From Amoebophrya sp. A120 (Eukaryota > Sar > Dinophyceae > Syndiniales > Amoebophryaceae): a DNA stretch of 64,000 bases. A model generated the notes under the pieces. That model had not been told where the DNA came from. It did not search any database and was given only the letters and a program-made list of their open reading frames with translations. Positions within the stretch are counted from its first letter, which is position 1. Each line of letters begins with the position of its first letter. Shown one piece after another: positions 35,517 to 46,400 of the stretch. Both the position numbers and the translations under genes were made by a program. The DNA lies in assembly GCA_905178155.1 (NCBI GenBank), contig CAJINV010000003.1:6167985-6231984 (forward strand), in the 5' to 3' direction.

Positions 35517-37418
35517 CTAACTCTCCTGGGTGTTCAGCAGCACGCCGAGCAACACCACGGCAATCCCGACCCAGCGCAGCGGGCTGACCTTTCTGGCGGG
35601 GAACCCCATCAGCCCGAACTGATCGATGAAAACGCCCCCGAGGAGCTGCCCGAACGCGATCAGGATCCACATCGTGGTCTGGCCCAGTTTCGGCCCCAGC
35701 GCCACCACGCAGAACACCACGAATCCGCCAATACAGCCACTGGTGAACATCCAGAATTCTGGCCTTAATCTTCCGGTTGGCTGTTCGAAGAAATAACCAG
35801 GCTCCTCCCGAAACAACGCGTCCCAGGATGCGACGACCCAAAGCAAAATCGACAATACGGACGCGCCCGTGAAGGAAGAGATCGCTCCCGCAAAAGGATT
35901 GTGGGAAAAAAGTTTCTGCGCCGCGGCGTTGATGCTACCCTGCATGGGCAGCGCAATGCCGCCAAGGAAGGACAGAACCATGAACGGCAACTCATCCTCC
36001 ACAAAAGTTGTCCGGTGGTTCGCCGCGCTGCTAGTAGTACTTGAGGCTGTTGTACTAGTACCCGGTCCCCCGCTCGCGGTCTCGTCGGAGCTCTGGCTCT
36101 CAACAACGACTACGATCACACCGGCCGTTGCTACCGCCACGGCACCACATTTGTAGGCATTCAATCTTCGTTTCGCCGCGTTCGCAAAACCGATGTGGTC
36201 GCACACCATGGAACCCAACATCTGCCCCACGAACAGGGTCAGCACCTGGGCCACAAAGCCGATGTGCTCCGCACCGAGGAAGTTTTGCGTCACGATAAAC
36301 GTCCCGTAGGCGCCGCCTGTGAACTTCCAGTAGTGTTCCTTCAAAAAGTCCCATGTGAAAGGACGTGGGGGCGTCAGTTCGTTTGCGCTTGTTTCCTCGT
36401 CCTGTGTAGTTATTTGTGCCCCATCAGGACGAGCGTCTTCCGTAGATGAGGTCTGCTCCACTGTCACAGCGACTTCTTCTGCTGCTCTGCTCCGCGCTGT
36501 TGTGTCCAGTTGCTTGTCGCGCAACGAACCGCAAGCGGAAGTCGGCCAAGGACTGTCGGAAGTCAACGCGTTTGTGTCTTCTTCCCCATATCCGCCCGCC
36601 GCACCGTCTTCTAAGGATTTATGGAGACCGCGAGTATGCTGCGTGCAGTCCTTCGAGGTGGCAAGGTGCGAAAAGCAGGCCTGCTCAACAGCAGGAAACT
36701 GATTGCCACTGACGCTGGTAGAGATGGTCGTGTGGCGCGAACCCACGCTGTCATTCACAGACAAAAAATCCAGATCTACTTCCAGAGCAGCGTGCTCCGC
36801 CACTTGCTTCGTAGCCGCTGGGAGGCTCCGGCGATGTCCTGCACCTTTGTCCTTCTGCGCTGCTATATTATCTGGAACAATCGGGCCACCAGCGGGATTA
36901 TTTGGTGTTGGAATGGTACTTCCCTTGGTCCTCGAGGCAGCACCAGGCTCAGAAACGCTAGGTGGCTTCGCTAGTCTGGGTCCGAACAGTGTGCCCTTGA
37001 CGCCGTCCCTCACAAGAACGCACTCACGAACCAACACGGCAAGAAGCAGCAGAGCCAGAGCTACCGTCATGTTCATCATATTGGCAAATGGTGCACTATC
37101 GTAGGCAGCCGCCAGGTTGGCACCAATGCCCCGGTGGACGGCGAGTAACAGACCGGCGAAAAATGCGACTAGGTAAGACCCGCATGAAGATACCAGCCCC
37201 ATGAAGTACGAGAGACACGAACTTCCGCCCTGGTTCTCTGCGGCAGCGGGCGTTACTTCTCTTTCTTGCCCGCTCTGAACTTTGTTTAAACCGCTCCAGC
37301 TACTGCTCTTGATGTCACCATCGCTAGCCTTTGATGTGCCGTGACGACGCTCCTCGCAACTTCTGGCAACATCGGCCACATCTCCACGAGGCACATCTAC
37401 TACGAGCGCGGCCACCAT
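35517..37418 (-). CDS. Putative exporter with two YdcZ/DUF606 domains
   Basis: Single exon, 633 residues from the ATG at 37418, which follows TTTTTCAG by two nucleotides and could be a spliced-leader acceptor. The C-terminal 180 residues match the bacterial YdcZ (DUF606, drug/metabolite-transporter-like) pattern: GGIALPMQGSINAAAQKL, a second helix pair, then GPKLGQTTMWILIAFGQLLG and DQFGLMGFPARKVSPLRWVG. The N-terminal part holds a degenerate copy split by an insert of about 230 hydrophilic residues: FFAGLLLAVHRGIGANL before the insert, and FIVTQNFLGAEHIGFVAQVL with GQMLGSMVCDHIGF after it. About ten membrane helices in all. Bacterial members are usually single-domain, about 150 residues. Substrate unknown. 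Confidence 0.82.
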   Translation of the reverse strand: MVAALVVDVPRGDVADVARSCEERRHGTSKASDGDIKSSSWSGLNKVQSGQEREVTPAAAENQGGSSCLSYFMGLVSSCGSYLVAFFAGLLLAVHRGIGANLAAAYDSAPFANMMNMTVALALLLLAVLVRECVLVRDGVKGTLFGPRLAKPPSVSEPGAASRTKGSTIPTPNNPAGGPIVPDNIAAQKDKGAGHRRSLPAATKQVAEHAALEVDLDFLSVNDSVGSRHTTISTSVSGNQFPAVEQACFSHLATSKDCTQHTRGLHKSLEDGAAGGYGEEDTNALTSDSPWPTSACGSLRDKQLDTTARSRAAEEVAVTVEQTSSTEDARPDGAQITTQDEETSANELTPPRPFTWDFLKEHYWKFTGGAYGTFIVTQNFLGAEHIGFVAQVLTLFVGQMLGSMVCDHIGFANAAKRRLNAYKCGAVAVATAGVIVVVVESQSSDETASGGPGTSTTASSTTSSAANHRTTFVEDELPFMVLSFLGGIALPMQGSINAAAQKLFSHNPFAGAISSFTGASVLSILLWVVASWDALFREEPGYFFEQPTGRLRPEFWMFTSGCIGGFVVFCVVALGPKLGQTTMWILIAFGQLLGGVFIDQFGLMGFPARKVSPLRWVGIAVVLLGVLLNTQES

Positions 37419-38371
37419 GCCTGAAAAATCACAGCTAGCGTACAATTGAATAGGTAGAACTAGAACTGATGAAACTGAAAATCTACATCGGAATCAAAGC
37501 ACTCTTGCTGGTGTTGTGTATGTGATTCTTTTTTATTTTTGCTCCTCCTGGATGATTGTTACAGCCTTAACACACATAAAGAATAAGAAGAATGGCCGTG
37601 CAATAGTAAAATCGAAATGCGCGTTCTCGGAGGTGGCAATTTCTAATTGGGGATATAGGTGCCTGGCTTCTGCTTACAAAGGGTCCTGAAAGAAAGTAGG
37701 TGTAGTTCGACTTCTAGCGCGACGCTGAAGATCAACACGATACAGATTCAGCGTATTCATTTGTTCACGAAGGAAATCACAAACCGAAGTTGGCGTCGTG
37801 TCTTGCCACGACTCATCGACCTTCTAAAACGTACCGAAGCCTGTACGACAAATCATCATCGTCATCAGCTTTTATCCTCCACTACGGGGGAAGAGAGAAA
37901 AAAAACCGAATGAGCAGCCTTGCGTGGCACCGAACTAGGTCCTTCACGCGCGACGAATCCTTGTTTGACGTACAAACAATTCACAAGCCAGGTCAATACC
38001 TCTACTTACTTCATCTTTTTGCAGAAATCTATGATCATCTTCTTGTACCTTTGTCTCTTGTATATGAAGAACGAATAGAATCTCGCCGCTAGCTACGATG
38101 ACTTTCGAAATTTACGAAGAAGCAGCGACTGATTTCGAACGGAAATCTTTGGCACTTATCATTCACGAACATCAAAGTCACTAGCGGAAACGTCGCACGC
38201 ATTTCATCGGTGGCTGCATCTGTTGCTCTGACGTTACTTCAGGGATGAAATCATGCTGAAAGCTTGTTGCCATTGCGCATACGTGTCTGCGTTGTTTTCG
38301 TCTGCCCCGCCGGAGAGTTGCATTTCGATTTGAAGAACTACTGGGTGGTCTCAGGATTATTTAGTGGACCA
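37419..38371. other. Intergenic, no gene seen
   Basis: AT-rich spacer of about 950 bp with only short frames. It separates the YdcZ-like gene start from the TRM8 stop. Confidence 0.5.
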
Positions 38372-39700
38372 CTACTGCTCAACTTCAGCAGTACCAGCTG
38401 CTTTTTCAAACACGGAAAAGTACATTTCCTTGCCAAATCGCCCCAAATTTTGCACCTTGTGTCCCTCTTCGGTGGCCTCGTGAATGAGCTTGACGCAAAC
38501 GTCGTCGTGGCTATCCAGCATCTGCTGGCGGGCCTTCATGCGTGGCATGTCTTCCTCGTCGACCATCTTTTTCTTGCCGTCGCCATGCTTGGCGTTGTCA
38601 CTGGTAACGGCTTTGCTCGAGACGGAGGACGACGAGAACCCAAGATCGTGGTTGGTTTCTGCGGCGCGTCGGTTCGACGAGTCGACTTCCTTAAAGGTTG
38701 GATGCTGTTCCAAACATGCGTACATCCAGTCGTGCAGATCCTTGACGTCGGTAATGGTGTAAATGCGTCCTTTTTCCTTCAAACTGTACGCATACACGCT
38801 CAAAAGCGAATCGTTCACAATCCTGCGCCGGTGCGTTTTCTTCTTGAAGTGCGGGTCAGGGAAGCAAAAGAAGATTTTTTCCAGGGATTGCTTCGGAAAG
38901 TAATTCGGGAAGGACTTCATCGCGTTCGTTCGCAGCACTGCCGCGTTATGGAAGTGGTGCGAGTCCGAGCAGTCCTCGGATACTTTTTTAGCAGCCTGGT
39001 CTACTTGTTTCTCATCCTCATCTTTCGCCCTGGATACTATCACTTCGTGGTCGACAACATTTTCTCCCTCCTCGGCGCAGTTCTCTTCTTTCTTGGTTTC
39101 CGCACTACTACAACTTTCCGCTTTGCGCAGACTGTGCTTTTCGCGAAAGGCCTTGATCCGGAGGCCGACATAGTTGGTGACTTGTTCCCGGATTTCCATT
39201 CCCAGCACCAGTTTCTCCGGAAACTGCTTCGCGAGCGCAATGGTCAGGCCCCCAAATCCACAGCCGACGTCCAGAAGCGAGGGCCGCAGGGTTTCCGTGT
39301 TTTTCGTGGCGGACACGGGTTCCAAGTCGTAGCTCAACGGGTACTCGGCCGTGTTCAGATACAAACTTTGCTGGTCTTGATGTCCTTCTGGTGCGGGGGA
39401 AAGGCTTAGTGTCGTTGCGGGGGCACAATTCTCCTGGTCGATCCGCTCGCTGTCCTTTATCTGGGACGCATTATGTTCCACGTACATCTCCCGGTAGTGC
39501 AAGCTCCAATCCACGTGGTGCGGTGACACTGGGGCGGGAAGCAGAAAGTCACTCAGAGGATTGCAGTGCGCGCGCTGCCGAAAGTCGGCCTTCCGCGGTT
39601 GCACTGCGCGTTCCGCATTCTCGGCGTCCCGGGCCCGTTTCCGCGACTTGGTCTTGTGGTCGCCCACCGGCGCGCCTGCCACGGCTCTTATTTCCTCCAT
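38372..39700 (-). CDS. TRM8: tRNA (guanine-N7)-methyltransferase catalytic subunit (TRM8/METTL1)
   Basis: Single exon, 442 residues. The enzyme places m7G46 in the tRNA variable loop using S-adenosylmethionine; in eukaryotes it works with a WD-repeat partner (TRM82/WDR4), which is not in this window. Visible features: the N-terminal PLSDF and VDWSLHY segment, the SAM loop LLDVGCGFGGLTIAL at about 142-156, GMEIR, NAMKSFPNYF and the catalytic FCFPDPHFKKKTHRRRIVN, then GRIYTITDVKDLHDWM. Three lineage-specific hydrophilic inserts enlarge it well beyond the 250-280 residues usual for METTL1: one at about 80-140 before the SAM loop, one at about 190-240, and one near the C-terminus. A GATCAG site lies just before the ATG. 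Confidence 0.95.
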   Translation of the reverse strand: MEEIRAVAGAPVGDHKTKSRKRARDAENAERAVQPRKADFRQRAHCNPLSDFLLPAPVSPHHVDWSLHYREMYVEHNASQIKDSERIDQENCAPATTLSLSPAPEGHQDQQSLYLNTAEYPLSYDLEPVSATKNTETLRPSLLDVGCGFGGLTIALAKQFPEKLVLGMEIREQVTNYVGLRIKAFREKHSLRKAESCSSAETKKEENCAEEGENVVDHEVIVSRAKDEDEKQVDQAAKKVSEDCSDSHHFHNAAVLRTNAMKSFPNYFPKQSLEKIFFCFPDPHFKKKTHRRRIVNDSLLSVYAYSLKEKGRIYTITDVKDLHDWMYACLEQHPTFKEVDSSNRRAAETNHDLGFSSSSVSSKAVTSDNAKHGDGKKKMVDEEDMPRMKARQQMLDSHDDVCVKLIHEATEEGHKVQNLGRFGKEMYFSVFEKAAGTAEVEQ

Positions 39701-40690
39701 CAGTTCTGATCAAAGTTGCGGCTGCCGGCACTTGTTTGGATTCGCTAGAAAACGAGATGATGTGTATGTAGTGGCAATTATGTTTTCAAGTCAAAACGTG
39801 GATACATATGGTATCTTACTTTCTGTTTCTAGTACCTGGGACATACAAATAAAAGCAAACTATCTTCTCGTTCTCTGCGCAAACACTTTCTGTTCCCAAT
39901 AAACCATCCTGATCTGAAAGAGTAAGGTTGCGTTTGCATACCTTCAACGGGGCTGAGCAGCAATGCAATAACTTCTAATTCTGGTGGGATGGGATCAAAA
40001 AAACACAGCCAGGTCAAAATTACCGTCCTTTATTATTTGCAGATCGATTTCTGTGGGCGTCATGAGACGGGATCTGACAAAAGATTGAAGAACATGCTGG
40101 GTCGTTTTTCGTTCGTGATCTTTCGCTCCATTCACACGATTGTAGAAACACAAATTTTCCATTTCTTCGATCCCGCACTGATCTTTGCAAAAGTTTGAGT
40201 TTCTTCTAATCGATCAAGACAAACAATCCTTCCGGGCAGCCGGGCACTCGGACCTTTACTCTTACGGCCATGTGGAAGCTTCGAATGGTGATGCATGTTG
40301 TCCATTTCGACGTTCCTGCATAAGTACATTCATTCGGCAAGATGCAAAAAAGCTGGATTACTTTTTGCACCAACAATGCAGCACTATTTTCAACCATAGG
40401 CTGCGGCTGGCTGCTCTGAACGATATGTTCATGATGTCGTGCTTCTGCTGGCGCCGTTGCTACAGCATATAAACAAAGGAGTCAGGAACTTCAGCGATTC
40501 CGCTTCTAAAAACTACCACGCAACTTGTGACAAAATCGCCCTCAGCACCGCAATGTTCAAGATCTGAAGCGTCGTCCAGAGGTAAATCAAGAAGATTGTT
40601 GATACACAAACACACAAAAAAATTTTCTACACGGTATGATGTTTGGCAGATGCAAGAAGCTTCTTTTTCTACCCAGCCAGGCCCGGCTCT
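39701..40690. other. Intergenic, no gene seen
   Basis: About 1 kb with several short frames on both strands, none with recognisable protein character. It covers the 5' side of TRM8 and the 3' side of the membrane-protein gene. Confidence 0.5.
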
Positions 40691-42937
40691 TCAGCCCAAC
40701 CACGTAACAACCCACTCAAGGGCGAACTCGACAATGTTCAACGGAAAGAGGATGAGGGAAAAGGGAAAGCTCAGGGAGAACCCGTGAATCAGCTGGAAGT
40801 AGATGCCGCACGCTGCAATGGCCCACCCGATGTATTCGTCGACCATGGTTTCGTCCAGGTCGATGTTTTCCACGCCCAGTTTCTTGGACAGGAAGTAGAG
40901 CAGGTTTTGCGCGAAGATGTGCCCCCCGGCAATGGCGCTCTGCACCGCGCACACCATTTTCTGCAGCGTCCACGCGAACAGCAGCGCCACCGTCTTCTAT
41001 CAAATGCAAAAATGTCTGGGTCTGGAAGAATGCACGATTTGTCATGCAGCTTTTCCATGACCCATGAGGTCTGGAATGCAGGACCTAGCATGACAGACTC
41101 TGTGCGATCTTTCCCATGCCTATCCTGCATGAGAAACTCCCTCCCGACTTGGTCAAAACTGGACGACTTTTGGTAATCACGCAACACAGATTCTTGCATG
41201 CTTCAGATTTAGCATGACAAGTTGCATTCTTCCAGACCCAGACATTTTTACATTTGATATCTTCGTCAAGTAGTCGATGAAGGCGACGATCCAATCCTCG
41301 GAATCGGGCGGCAGATATCGTGAGAAAAAAGTGTTACAGTTACACACTCTCATGCAAGACAAGCAAGACAGACAACCTCTGTCATGCAGGAAACGCGTGC
41401 CAGCCTCATTCCATTCGTGTGCTCCCTTATGGTCTGCGCATTACAAGTTTTCTTCGCCATGCAGAGCAAATTTGTGATGCTGAAATTCCAACAAATGTGA
41501 AACTGTAACACTTCTTTCCTTGGATAGCAAAGCGGTGGCGAGCAGTGGCGTCAGCACCACGGCACAGGGCTTCCGGGCCTTCTCTGCCATGCTCACCGCC
41601 AGCGCGACCGACTGTGCGAACTGGAACTTCACGGTCATCAGCACGGAGAGAAAACTGGTTTGTACGAATTGCGCAAGTTAATGCAGATGAAAAATATTTA
41701 AGTTCCGCTACAGACTGCCCATAGCGACAGCTGTATGGACGGTTTTCATCTAGGGCAGATACAGACCTCGAGCCTCATCTGCACACACGTGCAAAGACAG
41801 ACACAGACCTTCTCGACTACATCAATGGCATTCATAAGCAAAAAAGAGGAGCGAATGAACCTGACGAATCAACATGAGTTGTGGTCGTTACGCAGTACCC
41901 TTGGTATAGGCCTCCTACCGCACCAGATACTTTGTCTGGATCGATGGAAGAGACAACAAGTTTGATTTTTCGCTGCATCAACTCCCGCTGGCTAATCTGT
42001 AACACGTCCGCAATACCGTCGTTGTCCAGGTCTTCGACGTCGTCTTCCTGATTGCGATCCCGCAACACAGCGTACTCCTCGCAGATGTCCTTCCAGCAGG
42101 CGGAGATCTTGTCGCCCCCGCTCATTTTGAAGGCCTCGATCGCACTGATGGCCACCACGTAAGTCCTGAAGAAATTGTTCAAAAGCATTACGAACCAAAT
42201 CCTGATCCATCTGGTACAGGTACTTACAGCAAAGCACTAGGACGTCCTCCACTAGCAGGGATTAAATACTGCGATTTCGTATCATCTCAACCTCTAAGCA
42301 GGTCATGCGATTGTTCCTTCGACTAAGTACTTTAGAATCGACGACTCAGCAATACCCGCCAAAAAAGCAGAGTGCCAGACCGTATAGGCACATCGCTATT
42401 TCCACCGGCAGTGCGGCGTAGAGTTCGGTGCTTTTGGTCCAGACGAAAACTATTTTCGGGATGATGTAGGCAAAAACTTCCAAAGCCTGGTTCCAGTAAG
42501 GCAAGGCCTGCTCCAGCACGTCGTACACATAACTCGGTGGATGCGCAGCTGCGGCCAATGCAAGTTTCGCTACGCGGGCCTGGAAACAAATGTAAGTAGA
42601 AAAATTTGAGGTATAGTATACGTAAAGAAAGCTACTAGAAGGAGAACCGGTTCTATTTCTGGTGACGTTCCCACCTCCTTGGGTTTTCACTTCTGTTTCC
42701 GCAGAATTACTGCAAACAATCCGACAAACAAAAAGAAACCTTCTCCTCGCGGTCTTTCAACGAAAGCACGTCGCCTTTCGTCGGACTGCTCGACTTTGCA
42801 GGTGATGGGGCCACCGCCAGAAGAGGCGTGACCAGGGGCTTCGTTGCATCTGGACTCTGTGCCAGTGACGGCATTTTTTCTCTTAGCGCTTTTAGGGATG
42901 TTGTGGCCTCGTCGAGCGTGACACAAGCGGACAACGA
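40691..42937 (-). CDS. Conserved-looking multi-pass membrane protein with two introner elements
   Basis: Exons 42740-42937, 42356-42579, 41899-42165, 41527-41654, 41260-41310 and 40691-40992 join in frame to 390 codons including stop. Three introns are GT-AG, two are introner elements. The 5' end is unresolved: no ATG opens the first exon, and a further exon ending in AAC TAC GAT GAC|GTAAGT at 43099 joins in phase 0. Hydrophobic segments include AMCLYGLALCFFGG, FLSVLMTVKF...VALAV, TVALLFAWTL and FSLILFPLNIVEFAL. A hydrophilic loop carries DVEDLDNDGIADVLQIS, with DLDNDG resembling one EF-hand loop, followed by RELMQRKIKLVV. I do not recognise the family. A calcium-responsive membrane protein is a guess only. 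Confidence 0.75.
40998..41259. mobile_element. Introner element, family A (copy A3)
   Basis: 262 bp, with near-perfect inverted ends TATCAAATGCAAAAATGTCT / inverse, and a TCTTC duplication (40993-40997 and 41260-41264). In the membrane-protein gene; excision rejoins TTG ACG AAG ACG GTG GCG. On the coding strand the only AG-ending choices start with AT or AA, not GT. Confidence 0.95.
41316..41526. mobile_element. Introner element, family D
   Basis: 211 bp, the shortest element. Outer ends are TATCGTGAG / inverse of TATCCAAGG; strong inner inverted repeats are AGTGTTACAGTT and AACTGTAACACT. The flanks are GCAGA (41311-41315) and GCAAA (41527-41531), a 5-bp duplication with one mismatch, so this may be an older insertion. 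Excision rejoins GCT TTG CCG CCC GAT in the membrane-protein gene. Confidence 0.85.
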
Positions 42938-43410
42938 CTTCGACTACGACTCCGTGGCCGTTTTACAAGTTAGACAGCAACATGAGCTAGAGTTAAGCCC
43001 CTTGGTGGAAGCCACACGAGTATGAGGCTGCAATCACATGAGATAAAAAGAGACACCCGAATAGATACAACCAAGTCCACGCTCCAGCTCGTACTTACGT
43101 CATCGTAGTTCTTGCTTGCGGACTCCTTTCCTACCCCCGCGGCCTCCTCTCTGATTCATTCAGACCCATCGCACCTGCCCCGTGTCTTTTCATGTTTTGT
43201 ATTTACTGCAGGCCAGAACACACTAATTCGCCGCCCCGAAACGAAAGATAGGCTTCACGCCTCGTGCCTTGCTATCGTCGCTGAAAAACCTGACTGACAT
43301 CGCAGACAGAGATACTATGTGGAAACGGGACTCATTATTTTTTTCCGAGCATCTTCAATACACTTATACACTGAAAGTGAGACTTCGACCGTGCATGTGG
43401 TCCTTCATAC
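42938..43410. other. 5' region of the membrane-protein gene
   Basis: Contains the candidate upstream exon ending at 43099 with a consensus GTAAGT donor on the minus strand. No ATG in its frame before a stop, so the exact start of the gene is unknown. Otherwise no feature. Confidence 0.4.
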
Positions 43411-46400
43411 TTACATTTTCTGATATCCTTGCAGTAACACTTCACCGCGGAGAAGCAGTTTCTCTTGCTTCCCCACCGGAAAGCCTTCGTGCGGGCAGCT
43501 GTGGGGAAAAACTAGCAGCCTCCCAAATTTCGGCACCACCTCCGCGAGGACCTCGCGGGGCGCGCAAGGCGGCACGACTTTCTGTAGAATGCGGGTCGCA
43601 CCGGGGGTACCTCCGCCTGCGGTCACTAAAGCTTCTGACTCCACGACTGACGCGGCCTCGTCCAGGCTGTTCAAGTACAAGATGAAGGTGTGCGTCGAAG
43701 TAAATTTCTGCACCGACGACCACTGTTGCATCAGTCCCGCCTCTTCAATTTCCATCGGGGACGAAAGGTTCTCGATGCGCACCGACCGCGACAGGTCCGT
43801 GTGGGGCGCTGCCGCTTTCTCCTCTGCATCGTAGTGCAAGAACCGCATCTGGGGGAAGACCTTTGCGCTCTCGATTTCGTCCGCGGGCGCTGACACAGCA
43901 GCTCGTCGTTCTTCGGCGCTCATCAAAATGGCATATTCAAGCGCGCTTCGAACCCGAAGGTGGGTATCTGCAAAGTACTTTCGCTGCGGCTCGGTCGAAG
44001 TGCGCGCACGACACCCGTTCTTACGCTTGTTCGCTTTGCTCTTCGACGTAGTGTTGCTAGTGTCGCCGTCCTGCTCGACGTCAGGGCGTTGTTCGCGCCC
44101 TAATTCCTTATAATTGCCGTCCTCAAGGCCGTGCAGATGCGATCTTATTTCTGCAGGAACGACAGAAGCGCATTTTTGAGCTGCTAGGGCGCGATCATTT
44201 TTTTCCTCGTCTAGTGGCATTTTCACTTCCGCTTTGACGCTTCTACTTTTCTGCATCACCCCATCAACATGATCCGCGTCAGAAAAATACTCTTTTCGCA
44301 AAAATTCCAGAAAGGTATCCGAAAATGCCCCGTCGATGTAGAATGCGGTGTGCGATTCTGCCAGAAACTCTGGCAGGGGCAGCGGGGTCTTTGTTGCACC
44401 CCCTGGAACGTCGCAGCGACGCCTCCAAACGCGGAAGCACCGCGACAAAAAGCACATATCCGCGTTGATCGGACGGTCACCCGGAACTATTTTTCCTGGG
44501 CTGATGTTCCTGCAGAGGAATTGTCTCAACGGATCTTTCAGTCCCGGGAATAACATCTGCATGTTGTCGCAAAATTGCCGACCGCCCTGAGCCCAAGCGA
44601 TGGACTGGGCCGATTGAAGACAGTGCTCGAACTCCGTACAAAGCAGTTCGTCTCCTCTACAACTGAGCTTTCGGTCGATTCCTGTCGTGGCGTTGTCCTC
44701 CTCCGTATGTTGCATACACATCTTCAGTGTGGCGCCATGATGCTGCGCCGTCGCGTCTTGGAGCCGTTCCCACATCCTGCGGTCCTTGCTCCATAACAGC
44801 GCTTGTTTCCTCTTCGCCGGTGGCATCTCAGCGCAGTAGATCCGCCTGACATTAGTACGGGGCATCATCTGCTCCCACCTTCCACTCTGCCACGCAAGCA
44901 ACTCCAGCGCCGACAAGCCGTACTCGTTCACGGGCTGTTGGAGGTCTATTCCCAACTCAAACAGACTCTGGAATCGCAGCAGGTCGTTGCGCTCAAGCGC
45001 CTCGCCCACACGAAGCATCCGCTCCCTTTGCGTGTGCCCCTGGTCTAGCAGCTTTACTTCCCGCAAAGACAGCAGTACCCGGCCGTTATTTTTTGGGCAG
45101 CAGCTGCTGTTAGATTTGTTCGTCCTGCCCGAAGATGATGTTGACCGGTCCACAGGTAGTGTCGCGAAGCGGGCTAACGATTCTTCCACGCTTACCACCG
45201 ATTGATCCGCGAGAGGACTACTACTTGCGACCACACTGGTGCGCTCGACGTCCCGCAGGCACCAGCGATTCTCCGCCAGGATATCCAGTGACTCCCCGCA
45301 TTTCGGACATGTGAACTCCAAAGCGACGGCATTATCCGCATTGCAAAAGGTGTTCCAAAAGCATTGCTCACTGAACAGGCACCTGCAGGTGTATCCACGA
45401 AAGACAAAACGCGGCGCGGGCAGACGAGACGTCGAGGGGAGGTCACTAGTTGTAGCTCCTCCTTTTATTATTTCTTTTTCGGCGGCGGTGGATTTTGTTG
45501 ATCGCGCAGAGGACCCATTCGAAGATAGCTCTTCAACAACGTGATGAGAACTACAAGTGCTGTGAACAACATCCTCCTCATTTGCTGGGTCGCAAGTCTT
45601 CCCATCAACCACTTCTTCGAGCGATGCGAACAGGATGGAAAGAATGTACGCGGCGTAGCCGGGATGCACGTGCTCCCGCACAAACGCGCCAACCGCATCT
45701 GACCAGGAACCGCGGTCGAAGTCCTCGCCAATGTGCTGATTGTTTCGTTGAAGCCGGTAAGAAACGTATTGGGTTCGGTCGATAAAATTAGTTTCTGAAA
45801 CGTTTGTCGCACCATCGCCGTCGAGATGATGACCAGGGAGGTCACCAGTATCGGCCGAACCGCCGGCCTTCAAGAGCAGGTCAAACTCAAAGACGGATTC
45901 GCGCAGTATACAGGGACTCGCCCCCGCACGCAAAAGCGTTCGCACGGCACCGTAACGCTCGCAAGCAAGCGCGTAGCCTAGCAGCGACCAAACGCCCTGC
46001 CCGCGCGTGCACAATCGTTTCCGCAAGCCCCATGCTGGTGCACTCCCGAACCTGTCATTGGCACTCATCGGACCCTGTTGTGTCATAGCATCCCAGATCG
46101 CGAGAGCCGGGTGCTCCTGGTGGTTCTTGTGACCTTTTGCCCCTGCTTCACCGGCTCCCTTTTTTGCAGTATCCTCGTTAGGAGGAAACAACACCTGCTT
46201 GTAGTACACCTCTATGACGTCTTCGAATTCGATCACCTGGTTAGCCAAGTCGAGCTCGCAGAGGTCCGTGAGAACAAAAGCGCCGTCGTCCTTGCGGTGC
46301 AGCTTCAACATGAAGTACTCGATTTCTCGCAGCGTCATCGGCCGCACCATCCTGGTAACGACTGGAGCTGTCGGCGTTTGCCGTGGCACCGGGCCGACGT

